From: Salvia splendens
Lineage: Eukaryota; Streptophyta; Magnoliopsida; Lamiales; Lamiaceae
Assembly (NCBI RefSeq): GCF_004379255.2
Contig: NC_056042.1
Location: 29,367,928 to 29,431,927, forward strand
Direction of reading: 5' to 3'
Length of the DNA: 64,000 bases
In this document: positions 32,602-41,985 of the stretch, piece by piece
How the letters are laid out: each line of letters begins with the position of its first letter
Position numbering within the stretch: position 1 is the stretch's first letter
Position numbers and translations under genes: made by a program
The notes under the pieces: generated by a model
The model's database searches: none
What the model was told of the DNA's origin: nothing
What the model saw: the letters and a program-made list of their open reading frames with translations, nothing else

Positions 32602-33354
32602 ATGGAGATACTTCACTGGAAACGGCTGTACTCTTCGGCTTTGGACGAAGCTGAGAGAAGAGCTATAGCCGATCAGACGAAGAATGACGAGCTTCTGGCT
32701 CGTTTAGTGAAGCTGGATGCCGATAATAAGGACTTAGAGTCCGATAAGAATGATCTGGAGGCCGAGCTGAATACGACCATTGCTGAGAGGACTGCGTACG
32801 AGGATTACATCCGTGTGCGCGGGGGAATGACCATATCAGATGTTCAGAGTCGAGTTGACGAACTGTGGGAGGAATATAATGCACTCCGGAGGAACAATGC
32901 GCTGGAGAGCTCGGCTTGCCAACAAGTCGTGACATCATTGCGGCGCTGGGCCTCTCGGTACGACATAGTTCTTGCCCGGCGTCCCTCAATTGAGAGATTC
33001 CTCCGGCATTTCCCGCCAACAGATGCTAGTACTCCAGCTCAAACCTCTGATTCACTTGCTCAAAACCCTACTCCAAGTCAGCAACGAACTCAGGGACAAC
33101 CGGAGACGTCAAGTCGAGGACGGACTGAAGTTCGCAGAGGAGCTGTGGTTATGAGTGAGCAAGATCGGCAAATGCTTCGTGAAGAGACTCTTCGCCGCCA
33201 AGGTGCTAGGGCTTCCCGGGCTCAGAGAAGGGGCGGTAGGTCGATTAGAGCATCTCGTCGACCTGCTTATTCTGCGGCTGCCTGGAACGCCCGAACTCAG
33301 CTTCACGAGGATTTTGTGAATAGATGGCTCAACTTTAGCAACCCTGGACAGTAG
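32602..33354 (+). CDS. second antisense retrotransposon ORF, coiled coil, 250 aa (possibly the last exon of the previous gene)
   Basis: The open frame runs from ATG 32602 to TAG 33352-33354. The first third is heptad-rich and highly charged (LKxDADNKDLESDKNDLEAE region), so a coiled coil is likely. The middle is Pro/Ser/Thr/Gln-rich and the end is Arg-rich (REETLRRQGARASRAQRRGG). No enzymatic motif is visible. The codon before the ATG is GAG, preceded by an acceptor-like CCCAAG at 32593-32598. With a donor at 32393 this would extend the 30546 gene in frame, giving a protein of about 800 aa. Whether it is separate or an exon is undecided from sequence alone. Confidence 0.6.
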   Translation: MEILHWKRLYSSALDEAERRAIADQTKNDELLARLVKLDADNKDLESDKNDLEAELNTTIAERTAYEDYIRVRGGMTISDVQSRVDELWEEYNALRRNNALESSACQQVVTSLRRWASRYDIVLARRPSIERFLRHFPPTDASTPAQTSDSLAQNPTPSQQRTQGQPETSSRGRTEVRRGAVVMSEQDRQMLREETLRRQGARASRAQRRGGRSIRASRRPAYSAAAWNARTQLHEDFVNRWLNFSNPGQ

Positions 33355-33516
33355 AATAGTCCTTTGTAATAGCGTAACGCCATCTTGTAGGGTAGCGGAG
33401 TTGTGTGCCGAACAAGATTTGAAAATGAAATTTTGTTTTCGCTTCTAACACTGTGTATTTACAGCTTAGCGAAAAAATTTCATCGTACTTGTCCTAGGTC
33501 TTACGAAGTAAACTTC

Positions 33517-33936
33517 TTTGACCGGACTTGTCTTTGGTCTGATGAAATAAACATCTTTGACCGGACTCGTCTTTGGTCTGATGAAATAAACATCTTTGAC
33601 CGGACTCGTCTTTGGTCTGATGAAACAAACATCTTTGACCGGACTCGTCTTTGGTCTGATGAAATAAACATCTTTGACCGGACTCGTCTTTGGTCTGATG
33701 AAATAAACATCTTTGACCGGACTCGTCTTTGGTCTGATGAAATAAACATCTTTGACCGGACTCGTCTTTGGTCTGATGAAATAAACATCTTTGACCGGAC
33801 TCGTCTTTGGTCTGATGAAATAAACATCTTTGACCGGACTCGTCTTTGGTCTGATGAAATAAACATCTTTGACCGGACTCGTCTTTGGTCTGATGAAATA
33901 AACATCTTTTGACCGGACTCGTCTTTGGTCTGTGTT
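33517..33936. repeat. 39-bp tandem repeat, about 10 units
   Basis: The unit reads TTTGACCGGACTCGTCTTTG followed by GTCTGATGAAATAAACATC, nearly perfect. At 39 bp it keeps frame, so both strands stay open: plus reads FDRTRLWSDEINI and minus reads MFISSDQRRVRSK per unit. It lies between the antisense gene and the integrase remnant, in the variable repeat-rich zone usual for Tat elements. Coding use is unlikely without other support. Confidence 0.95.
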
Positions 33937-34199
33937 CTAATTTGGCGATTTTTGTCGCCGGGATCGAACTTTCCCTTGTCCTAATTCGGCGAGTTTTATC
34001 GCGTGGATCGGACTTTCCCAGTTAACCGAAGTGGTCTTATGCAGTAAACCTCTTTGACTAGACATGGTCGTCCTCGGTCTTATGAGGTAAACTGCTTTGA
34101 CCGAACTTGGTCGTCCTAATTCGGCGAGTTTTATCGCATGGATTGGACTTTCCCTTGTCCTAATTCAGGCAAGTTTTATCGCGAGAATCGGACTTTTGT

Positions 34200-34470
34200 T
34201 GCAGTTCGTTTCAGACGAAGTGCTTGATTTTTAAGCAGAATTGTGGTCTTGTATCCTCTTTAGAAGCTTTGACACACAATCTTTGGCTTGTTGCAGCTCG
34301 TTTCGGACGAACTGCTTGTTTAAGCTGAATTGTGGTCTTGTATCCTCTTTTGAAGCTTTGACGCACAATCGTTGGCTTGTTGCAGCTCGTTTCGGACGAA
34401 CTGCTTGTTTAAGCTGAATTGTGGTCTTGTATCTTCTGTAGAAGCTTTGACTCACAATCGTTGGCTTATA
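34200..34470. repeat. 88-91 bp tandem repeat, three units
   Basis: Units start near 34200, 34291 and 34379 and share TTGCAGCTCGTTTCGGACGA, AATTGTGGTCTTGTATC and GAAGCTTTGAC. Part of the same retrotransposon. Confidence 0.9.
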
Positions 34471-34631
34471 TATGTTCTAAGAAGGGGATCAGCCTTCGAA
34501 GAACAAGATACCTCAGTAACATTTGTAAGAGACGACACGCACCGAAACAGACAAAACACACAGATAAAACGCACAGAGACAAATAAAGACCAAGCAAACC
34601 AAAGAAAGCACATTGACCGGACTGTCTCTTA

Positions 34632-35050
34632 CAAATGGAACTTTTTGAGGTTGGGAACGTACCATGTTCGGGGTACTTGTGCTCTTGACACGTGAGTCAA
34701 TTAGTAAGACCCTTTGCCGAGGACTTCTGACACCCGATATGGACCTTCCCATGTGGGTTCGAGTTCGCCCAGCTTTTCTGCTCGGCTTACTTCGTTGTTT
34801 CTCAAGACGAGATCTCCCACTTGAAATTGCAGCTTTTTCACCCTTTGGTTATAATACCGGGCTACTTGCTCCTTGTACTTGGCTGCTTTTATGCAGGCCA
34901 GTTCTCTTCTTTCTTCGGCAAGATCTAGTTCGGCTCTCAGTCCGTCACCATTCATTTCTGAGGAGAAATTGAGTTCGGGGACTGGGTATGCCAATCTAAA
35001 CCGGAATCACGGCTTCAGTGCCGTACACCATTGAGTTCGGCTCCGGTGTG
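34632..35050 (-). pseudogene. integrase C-terminal remnant of the gypsy element
   Basis: Read on the minus strand: the VYGTEAVIPV motif of integrase C-terminal regions (about 35030), a TAG, a frame change, then an open stretch 34994-34701 (ARYYNQRVKKLQFQVGDLVL, then EPTWEGPYRV). A TAA follows GSY, and then comes the terminal motif PRTWYVPNLKKFH with a stop near 34632. The upstream integrase core, RT and protease are absent. Confidence 0.85.
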
Positions 35051-35185
35051 ACTTCGGTCATTCCGCCTGTCTCTGACTCCGGCTGCTGTGATTGCTATGC
35101 TTGATGGTGCCGAACTGATTGCTCGGCACTTTTAAGCGCAATCTGCGAACACACTTGCTCTTTTTTCGATCACCTCGGATGACCG

Positions 35186-36238
35186 CTATCTCTCCTTTGG
35201 TGGGGAAGGTGTTCGGCGAGGAAGCCTCTGATCACTATGATCGGGCTTCTTTTTGTCTTCTCTAGATGAGCTGTCTAACGACCGTTTGCGACGGTCTGCC
35301 TCATCGGCACGAGAAAACTTGTCCGCAATGTCCCACATCTCTTGAGCTGTTTGCGGACTGCATTCCACGAGCTTTCTGTAGAGAGCTCCGGGCAGGATTC
35401 CATTTTGGAATGCCGAAATGACAAGTAGATCATTGAGATTATCTACTTGTAGGCATTCCTTATGGAATCTCGTCAGGAAGTCGCTGATCTTTTCGTCGCG
35501 ACCTTGACGTACAGAAAGCAGCTGAGCCGAAGTAATCCGGGCTTCCGCTTTCTGAAAGAACCTCCTGTGGAAAGCATCCATTAGATCTCGGTAGGATCTA
35601 ATGCTGCCTTGAGGAAGGCTATCGAACCACCTTCTCGCGTTCCCGATGAGCAGCTCGGGAAACAGCTTGCACATGTGGACCTCGTTGAGACCCTGGTTTG
35701 CCATGTTATATTGATAGCGTCCCAAGAAGTCATGAGGATCCACTAGCCCGTCATAAGTTATCGACGGAGTTCGGTAGTTCTGTGGTAGGGGAGTTCGGGT
35801 AATATCGTCCGAGAACGGAGTCTTCAATGCTCCGTACATGGCGAACCCGACATCTCTTCGGTATGGAGGAGATGGAGTTCTCCTGTGATTCCGGTACCGA
35901 GGATTCTCTCTCCTGGAAGACATGACACTACTGCGGTAGTGACTGTCTCGTATGGAGGGAGAGGGAGAATCCGCCGTTTTCGCCTCCGGCTGCTTTTGGC
36001 TTTTTTGCAGGAAGGTTAAGAATTCCTCCTGCTTTTCAGCCAAAAACAGCTTGACAGCCTCGTTCAAATCGGGCTGCTGGGAAGACTCGGTGTGACGGCT
36101 TTTGGAGCGGCTTGTTCCTCCGCCATGAGAACGGGTGGTAGATTTATCCCTAGGCCGTTTTCCAGACCTATGGGATGGATTGGCTTCCTCCTGGTTCTCA
36201 CGGGCGGGAATACGGGTACTCTGCGATCTGGTATGCAT
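35186..36238 (-). CDS. gag polyprotein of the Tat-like gypsy element, 350 aa
   Basis: The start chosen is ATG 36238-36236, MHTRSQSTRIPARENQEE; an earlier non-ATG extension to 36262 exists. A basic Arg/Ser-rich N-terminus and a Pro-rich segment precede the retrotransposon gag domain (PF03732 type) at about residues 150-300: YDGLVDPHDFLGRYQYNM, NARRWFDSLPQGSI, FHRRFFQKAEARITSAQLLS, RQGRDEKISDFLTRFHKE. It stops at TAG 35188-35186 before any zinc knuckle or protease is reached. The stop may be the edge of the internal deletion. Gag forms the virus-like particle, and this copy might still make capsid protein. Confidence 0.88.
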   Translation of the reverse strand: MHTRSQSTRIPARENQEEANPSHRSGKRPRDKSTTRSHGGGTSRSKSRHTESSQQPDLNEAVKLFLAEKQEEFLTFLQKSQKQPEAKTADSPSPSIRDSHYRSSVMSSRRENPRYRNHRRTPSPPYRRDVGFAMYGALKTPFSDDITRTPLPQNYRTPSITYDGLVDPHDFLGRYQYNMANQGLNEVHMCKLFPELLIGNARRWFDSLPQGSIRSYRDLMDAFHRRFFQKAEARITSAQLLSVRQGRDEKISDFLTRFHKECLQVDNLNDLLVISAFQNGILPGALYRKLVECSPQTAQEMWDIADKFSRADEADRRKRSLDSSSREDKKKPDHSDQRLPRRTPSPPKER

Positions 36239-36313
36239 TTTTTGGGTTGAAAAAATGGTCAAAAATTCGCTTTATCACAAATTTGGTTCTCTGTTTCCCA
36301 CAGACGGCGCCAG

Positions 36314-37007
36314 TGATGAATCGGCGAATTTTCGATGATGATAAATGCTCGTAAAAATAAATTACGACACAGAGAATTTTACGTGGTTCGATTTACTGAG
36401 GTAAATCTACGTCCACGGGGAGAAATGGGGGCAGGTTTGTATTGCTTGATCTGCGAATTACAGCTTACAACACAGACTTGCTATATGATTATTTCTCTAG
36501 AGAGATTCTCACCCTTTTCTACCAGATCTAAGTTCTATTTATACATTGAACTAAGATCGTGGCTTACATCATCACTCTAGGTCGTGGAGGTCGTGTAGGT
36601 CATGGCCTAAGATCGTGGCCTGAGTTGACGCCACGTGGTAGTGGGTATGTTGGAAGTCGTGGAAATCCTGCATGGGTCCACTAACTCCTTGTTCGGTCGA
36701 AAACTGAGACCGAACTGCTTTGGTTGCCGATCTGAGAGTAGAGCTTGATGCCGACCTAATAGCAGAGCTTGATTGGTTGGCTTTTGCCGAGCTGTAGGCT
36801 GAGGCCGAACTCTTACTGAGACCGAACTGCTTTGGTTGCCGATCTGAGAGCTTGGTGCCGACTTGAGAGCAGAGCTTGATTGGTTGGCTTTTACCGAGCT
36901 GTAGGCTGAGGCCGAACTCTTTGGTAATGCCGAACTCATACTCTTCCTTGGGCTTTGGGCTGATGGGCCGTCACTGCTGTTGGGCTTGTTTAGTCCGTAC
37001 CCCATCA
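36314..37007 (-). mobile_element. 5' LTR of the Tat-like gypsy element
   Basis: 694 bp, apparently identical to 29517-30210. The primer-binding site TGGCGCCGTCTGTGGG (minus strand) abuts its inner end at about 36311. GGAAT follows on the right flank. Confidence 0.93.
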
Positions 37008-37012
37008 GGAAT

Positions 37013-37840
37013 CAACCGAAAAGTAATGATCCTTTTATCCCCTACAAGGCTACAACTTTACAAGTTCAGATTTTGGGGTCTCTCCCTAATTTTCAATAAG
37101 TAGTAGTACTATTTTGGTACTTCTAAATTCGTAAAATAAAAAAGTGAATCGAATAAATATTTGAATTAATGGAATATTATGCTAACAATTGCGGTATCTT
37201 TTCGTTATCCAAATTTACTCTTTAAGTTTTGGAGTGAATATAGTACTATTAAAATACTTGGTGAAAGGATAAAAAAATAGTTACAATTACAAAGATAAAC
37301 ATGATGAGTAAAAATAGTTACTGAAAGGACTGTTTTGCCTTTAATTAGTGAAAATTCAGTACAAACTCACGACCTAACCCTATCCTTTGTCATGAAGTGA
37401 CCCAACTCACAATTTCAACAATAAGTTTAGTTGTGAATTGCTGTATTTTAGGGTAATTCACGATCAAAATAAGCAGTGAAAAAAATAATACTCTTTCATC
37501 CATGTCGATGGGTTGGGAAAATAATTACTACAAGAAGATATAACGTCGAGCAATTATATACTTCCTCCGTCCCAATTAAATTGGCCCCAATTTCTTTTTT
37601 TTCATTCGTCCCTAATTAATTTACACACGCATTAATATACTCCGTAACGAATTCAAGTTGTGAGTTGAAGTAAATCACGCAGCAATTTACAAGACAGATG
37701 ATCCTCATTAGATATCACTAATTTCGACACAACAGAAAATTAAAACAAAACAATTTTTTGACATCATCTCAGGCAACTTCTATGTATTAAGTGCAAAAAT
37801 AAATCTTTTAGTTACACGAGTAAATCCATTGTTTCCTTCT
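37013..37840. other. AT-rich spacer with a half-MITE
   Basis: 37561-37625 contains CTTCCTCCGTCCCAATTAAA and TTCATTCGTCCCTAATTAAT, fragments of Stowaway-type termini. No gene is seen. Confidence 0.45.
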
Positions 37841-37962
37841 AAGATTTCATGTCACAATCTCACTACAGGTTTGTGCACAACACTACGCCTTACATGATCA
37901 ACGTTACGATACACAAAGGTACAAGGAAAGGCTCCAACCTGTTGAGCTATACACAAGCTTTC

Positions 37963-40521
37963 CTACCATTTCACGTCGAGAGTCAACGACTCGGGAGGGA
38001 GAAGCAGAGGGGGCAACTCGGTGAACGAGAGATTCGATGATAAACTACCCCAAGGAAATGAATCGGTATTAAGAGGCCAGACCTTTTTGATCACCAGGGG
38101 CTTCAGAACCTCACCTTCGATTCTTGCTGCAACTTCAAACAGCACGAGTTCAGTAGCAGGCCTCGTTCGCCACTCAGCTAGCGTGCTCCAGTAAGAATCG
38201 TTAGTTCTGATATTTCTTCTCAGTTCCAAAGGGAAGCGCGATACATGGGAAATGCGCTGATTCTGACCTTTAGAGACCCCATAGCAGCCGAATTTGGATC
38301 GTCGGTCTCATTCAGGAAGCTCTTCAATCCTCTTTTTAACAACACGATTCTAGTGCCTAGAGAATTAGGGATATGCACAGATCTCTCGTAGTTTCGTCTC
38401 ACATAACACCTCTCTGGCAACAATTTTATCACATCTTTACAACGAGAAGAAGTTCGAATAAGTGAACCTGGTCTTCCGCTTCTATAGGAAACCACGGATG
38501 GCGAACCTTGAATACGTATTGGAAGTAATCTCGTGCATAGAGCAGGCCCACATCACTCCATCTCCTATAACGGAACATACCATAAAGAAATTGATAGTTG
38601 GAAGGATGGAATAAGGAAATTTCTAATTTATAAGACAATTAACCCAGCAAACAAAAAGCAATACATAAAATTGGACGTGAATTCCTAGCAGTGCTTCTGC
38701 ATTCTACAAAACAGCACCATACTAAGGCTATAATATGGAAGGAAGTGTCTCAGTGAACTGTGGTCTACAAGATTAACTTATGTTCATCCCTTCAAAACTA
38801 ACAACTGACAATCAGGTAGAGGTTGGTATAGCTCCATTTGAAACAGAGACCCTTGGCCTTAAGGTCCAAACATTAGACTTGAGATAACTAGAATGTACGA
38901 GAGCGTAATTCATTAACCATAGGGTGCCTCTGCCCTAGAGAATTAGAGCAGAAGAGAACCAAAAACGTGGTTGAACCAACAAAGTTAATTTACTAGCTGA
39001 AAGGATAACAGAAGATTGGTCCCCTGCCTAACTGATGAACACCATGTTCTCCTTACAGGAGGCGGATTGTGTTGTACTGAATTCACCGTGTGATTTTATG
39101 AGCCAAAGTCATGGCATCAAAATATTTTGTGCCATTAGTAGAAAAGATATGGAAAGGAACGTATTCACGCAACATGTTGAGAAACACCCCGAAGCAACAT
39201 AACACATAAAGATGCACCGTATGGGGCAAGCATAAATTCTCCATGGTTTGTACCCATATTGGCATGGCAACTCATAAGTCAATCTCTTGACATCACCCCT
39301 TGCACCCAATGAATGTGGCCACCTGGGTAAAGTTCAACTATTGTGGCTTCATCCATATATTATGTTAGCCCCAGGACATCAAAGAACACCGACTCCACTT
39401 CACTAAACCAAATGGTTTTAAAACAGGGGTTAATTGCCTCTAACTGGGCTCTCTTCTCAAAATTAAAATTTGATATTATAACTCATTTATAAGGAAAAAC
39501 CTTAGGACCGATTACTCATTTAATGTGAGCAAAACAGACTCAGAGGCTTTTCACCTCAGTAAACCTTGTGCAATGACCAGACAAAACCCAAAAGATCAAC
39601 ATATTACCCGACCTGCATGTAGCATCACTGAAACACAACTCAGTTTTAGGGAACTCAGTATACAGAACCATATAGCAAAGAGGGCCTTGCACTCACGTTT
39701 TGCTCCTCAGGAAACAGACAATCAGCAACATGTGATAACTGATAATTTTAGGAAGGAAATAAGGAAGGTATTTCATGGACTAAGAAGAAGATTGTATCTG
39801 AAGTCTGAACATTAATAGCCTAGAGCAATATTTGATTGTACAGAGGAAGGTTTTGCAGCAATGCAAAATGGATACTCTTGTCTTCACCATGCTTCAAGAA
39901 AGTTCATCATGGTGGCCTTTACTCACACTTAGATATACCTTCAAATCGATATACTAGTACTCAAAAGGATCTAATGATTAAATACAAACCAAAAAATAAC
40001 ACTCTTCAAGCAATAATAATAAGGTTTCTTCTACTACCCCCATATTTGGGATACTGATATTTGATCCAGTTATTGTGTTGCATACTTAGCCTACATAACT
40101 TAAGAGCATCTGCTTCATCTTCATGTCTAGTTCCTTTTTTCCTTCATTAAGCTCAATTCTAATCCATTAATTACAAATGTCAAAAAATACTTTATTCATT
40201 AATTAGCAAACTGCGACTGAAGATCCAAGTCACTTTAAAAATGTAGAGTCTACGTACAGGTTCGAAAGATCACAAAAAAGAGAGGGAAAGTAGACATACC
40301 GGAAATGTAAGGGACAACCGATCATCTTCTCCTACGACCATTAACTCCAAAGGGCCTTCAACTTTAAAGCTATCATTTACAGCCGTGGAACCAATTCTCC
40401 TAGCCAGTGCCTCAAAGTTTGATGTCCCATCATGCATCTTAAGGGCAACTTCAATCTTCCCAACACGAACCCGAAAGTCATATCGTTGCACTGTCTTGTA
40501 TTTAGCTTTCTTTACATCCAA
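37963..40521 (-). pseudogene. decayed gene of a conserved plant protein of unknown function
   Basis: The minus strand shows recognisable exons of a plant-specific family of roughly 330 aa whose members end LTLDVKW (from memory). The first exon (40521 to about 40300) reads DVKKAKYKTVQRYDFRVRVG, then FKVEGPLELMVVGEDDRLSL. The last region (about 38580-37963) reads LCTRLLPIRIQGSPSVVSYR, LPERCYVRRNYER and RFPLELRRNIRTNDSYWSTL, ending at TAG 37965-37963. Lesions: the expected start ATG before DVKK is TTG (40521-40519) with an in-frame TAA just upstream; a one-base change near 38565 breaks WSDV from ALCTRLL; and a one-base change near 38253 breaks RISA from VSRFPLEL. Middle exons were not traced with confidence; a candidate lies near 39560-39640. 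A gene with a non-AUG start plus assembly errors is the alternative. Confidence 0.6.
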
Positions 40522-40906
40522 TTATGAAACCCAAAAATCCTCCAAAGCCCATTTCTCTTTTTTAGAAATCGAATCCAAAACACCCTGAATCAGATCCCAA
40601 AAACAACAAAAAAATATGAAGATAACAGTGATTTGATAACCACTCATAGCTAAGCTCAATCACACTGCCAGAAAACAAGTCCCACTGACTAAACATACAC
40701 ACGAGATTTCTCCTCTAACATAAATTTTGGCATAATTTATGATCAAATACTTCAACACCCACAAAGTAGCAAACACAGATTTGTGATATACAACTTCTAA
40801 CCACTCTACCATTTGAAAACCTTTCTATAATTAAAAAATAAATGAAGACCAACAAAACAGGAGAAAATCAGATCCGTGGGGGAGTATACAACTAGAATAA
40901 CGAAAA

Positions 40907-41345
40907 TGTACCCACTTTGTTAATTGTTCCATATATGGGAACGCGTTTCATTAAGTAAAAACGCCAACTGTGATGGCGTGTTACACTTTACACTTTAAAG
41001 TGTAACATGCCCATGAGGTTGGCGTGTTTAAATAAAAAACGCCTTCCGTGTTGGCGTGTTTATCAAATTAGAAACGCTGATAGGTTTGGCGTGTTTAAAG
41101 AAGAGACGCCAACGGCTCTGGCGTGTTTTAATTGAAAAACGCCAACACGGGTCGCGTGTTTATACAGACTGATATGGGGCTGAACGCATAAATGCAACTG
41201 CAACAGCTAGAAAAGCTCATGGTAGAAGGGCGAAAGCAGCCAGGCGAGCAATCCCAATGAGGCGAAGAAGGGAGCTAGTAAACGCGTTCCAAGATCAGAT
41301 CTTCGCTGTGATGGATGTGCAGAGAAAAACAAGGATCTAACTGCT
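40907..41345. repeat. array of imperfect hairpin motifs (AAACGCC...GGCGTGTTT)
   Basis: From about 40945 to 41165 at least five units pair AAAACGCCAAC or a close variant with TTGGCGTGTTT, each a small imperfect hairpin. An extra 24-base palindrome-like stretch TACACTTTACACTTTAAAGT lies within. After it a short basic open stretch (ARKAHGRRAKAARRAIPMRR, 41190-41340) ends at TAA. A related motif set in inverted order lies at 44130-44262, on the other side of the next gene. Confidence 0.6.
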
Positions 41346-41985
41346 GTAAGTCGCGTAAGTTCGCATAAAGAAAGGGTGGAAGCATGGAGGTGAGATTTGA
41401 GGAATCATGCATTTGGCTGATTGTTGAAGATATTTTTATACTCTAGATAACCATTTTTATTTTGATTTCTTTCTTGGATGAAGATAAACATTACCATTAT
41501 TTGCAATGTGATAGTGATTTTAAAGTACATGATTCATCTATTGCTTTACTTGATTCTTGGAATTTTTGCTTCCATCAGTTGTTCTTTATGCTGGCAAACT
41601 TAAAGACCTTGCATGTTATTTAAAACTTATAAGTAACTATATACTAATGAAGCAAAAAATATACACATTCAACTAAATATTCAAGGCCAATAACCATAGC
41701 TTGGCTGGTGAACTGGGTCTGATAGAAACTCTACACATCTAACCAAACAGCATGAAAATGGCTAAAAAGTGAGGCGTTTTCAACGTAACCAAGCAAGCCC
41801 TTAGAAGTGTGAACTTTTTCCCTCAATATTTTAAAAATTGGTAACCCAACTTTACAATAAACAGAAACACAATTCATCACCAGAGCAAACTCAATTCATT
41901 GGAAATAATTGATTACATCAGACAACACAGTTGAACCTCAACCTTGAACAAATGTTTTTACAATTACATTCCAATGGCCAAAACC

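Larger units (their letters stand above)
29517..37007 (-). mobile_element. 7.5-kb Ty3/gypsy (Tat/Ogre/Retand-like) element, internally deleted
   Basis: Read on the minus strand the order is 5' LTR (37007-36314), primer-binding site TGGCGCCGTCTGTGGGAA just inside it (about 36311-36294), gag (36238-35186), a short integrase C-terminal remnant (about 35050-34632), tandem repeats, an antisense gene block (30546-33354, plus strand), polypurine tract, and 3' LTR (30210-29517). Protease, reverse transcriptase and RNase H are missing, as a deletion joins gag almost directly to the end of integrase. The gag family and the extra antisense gene near the 3' LTR are hallmarks of the Tat lineage. Identical LTRs argue for a recent insertion, which would have needed proteins from another copy. 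Confidence 0.9.
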
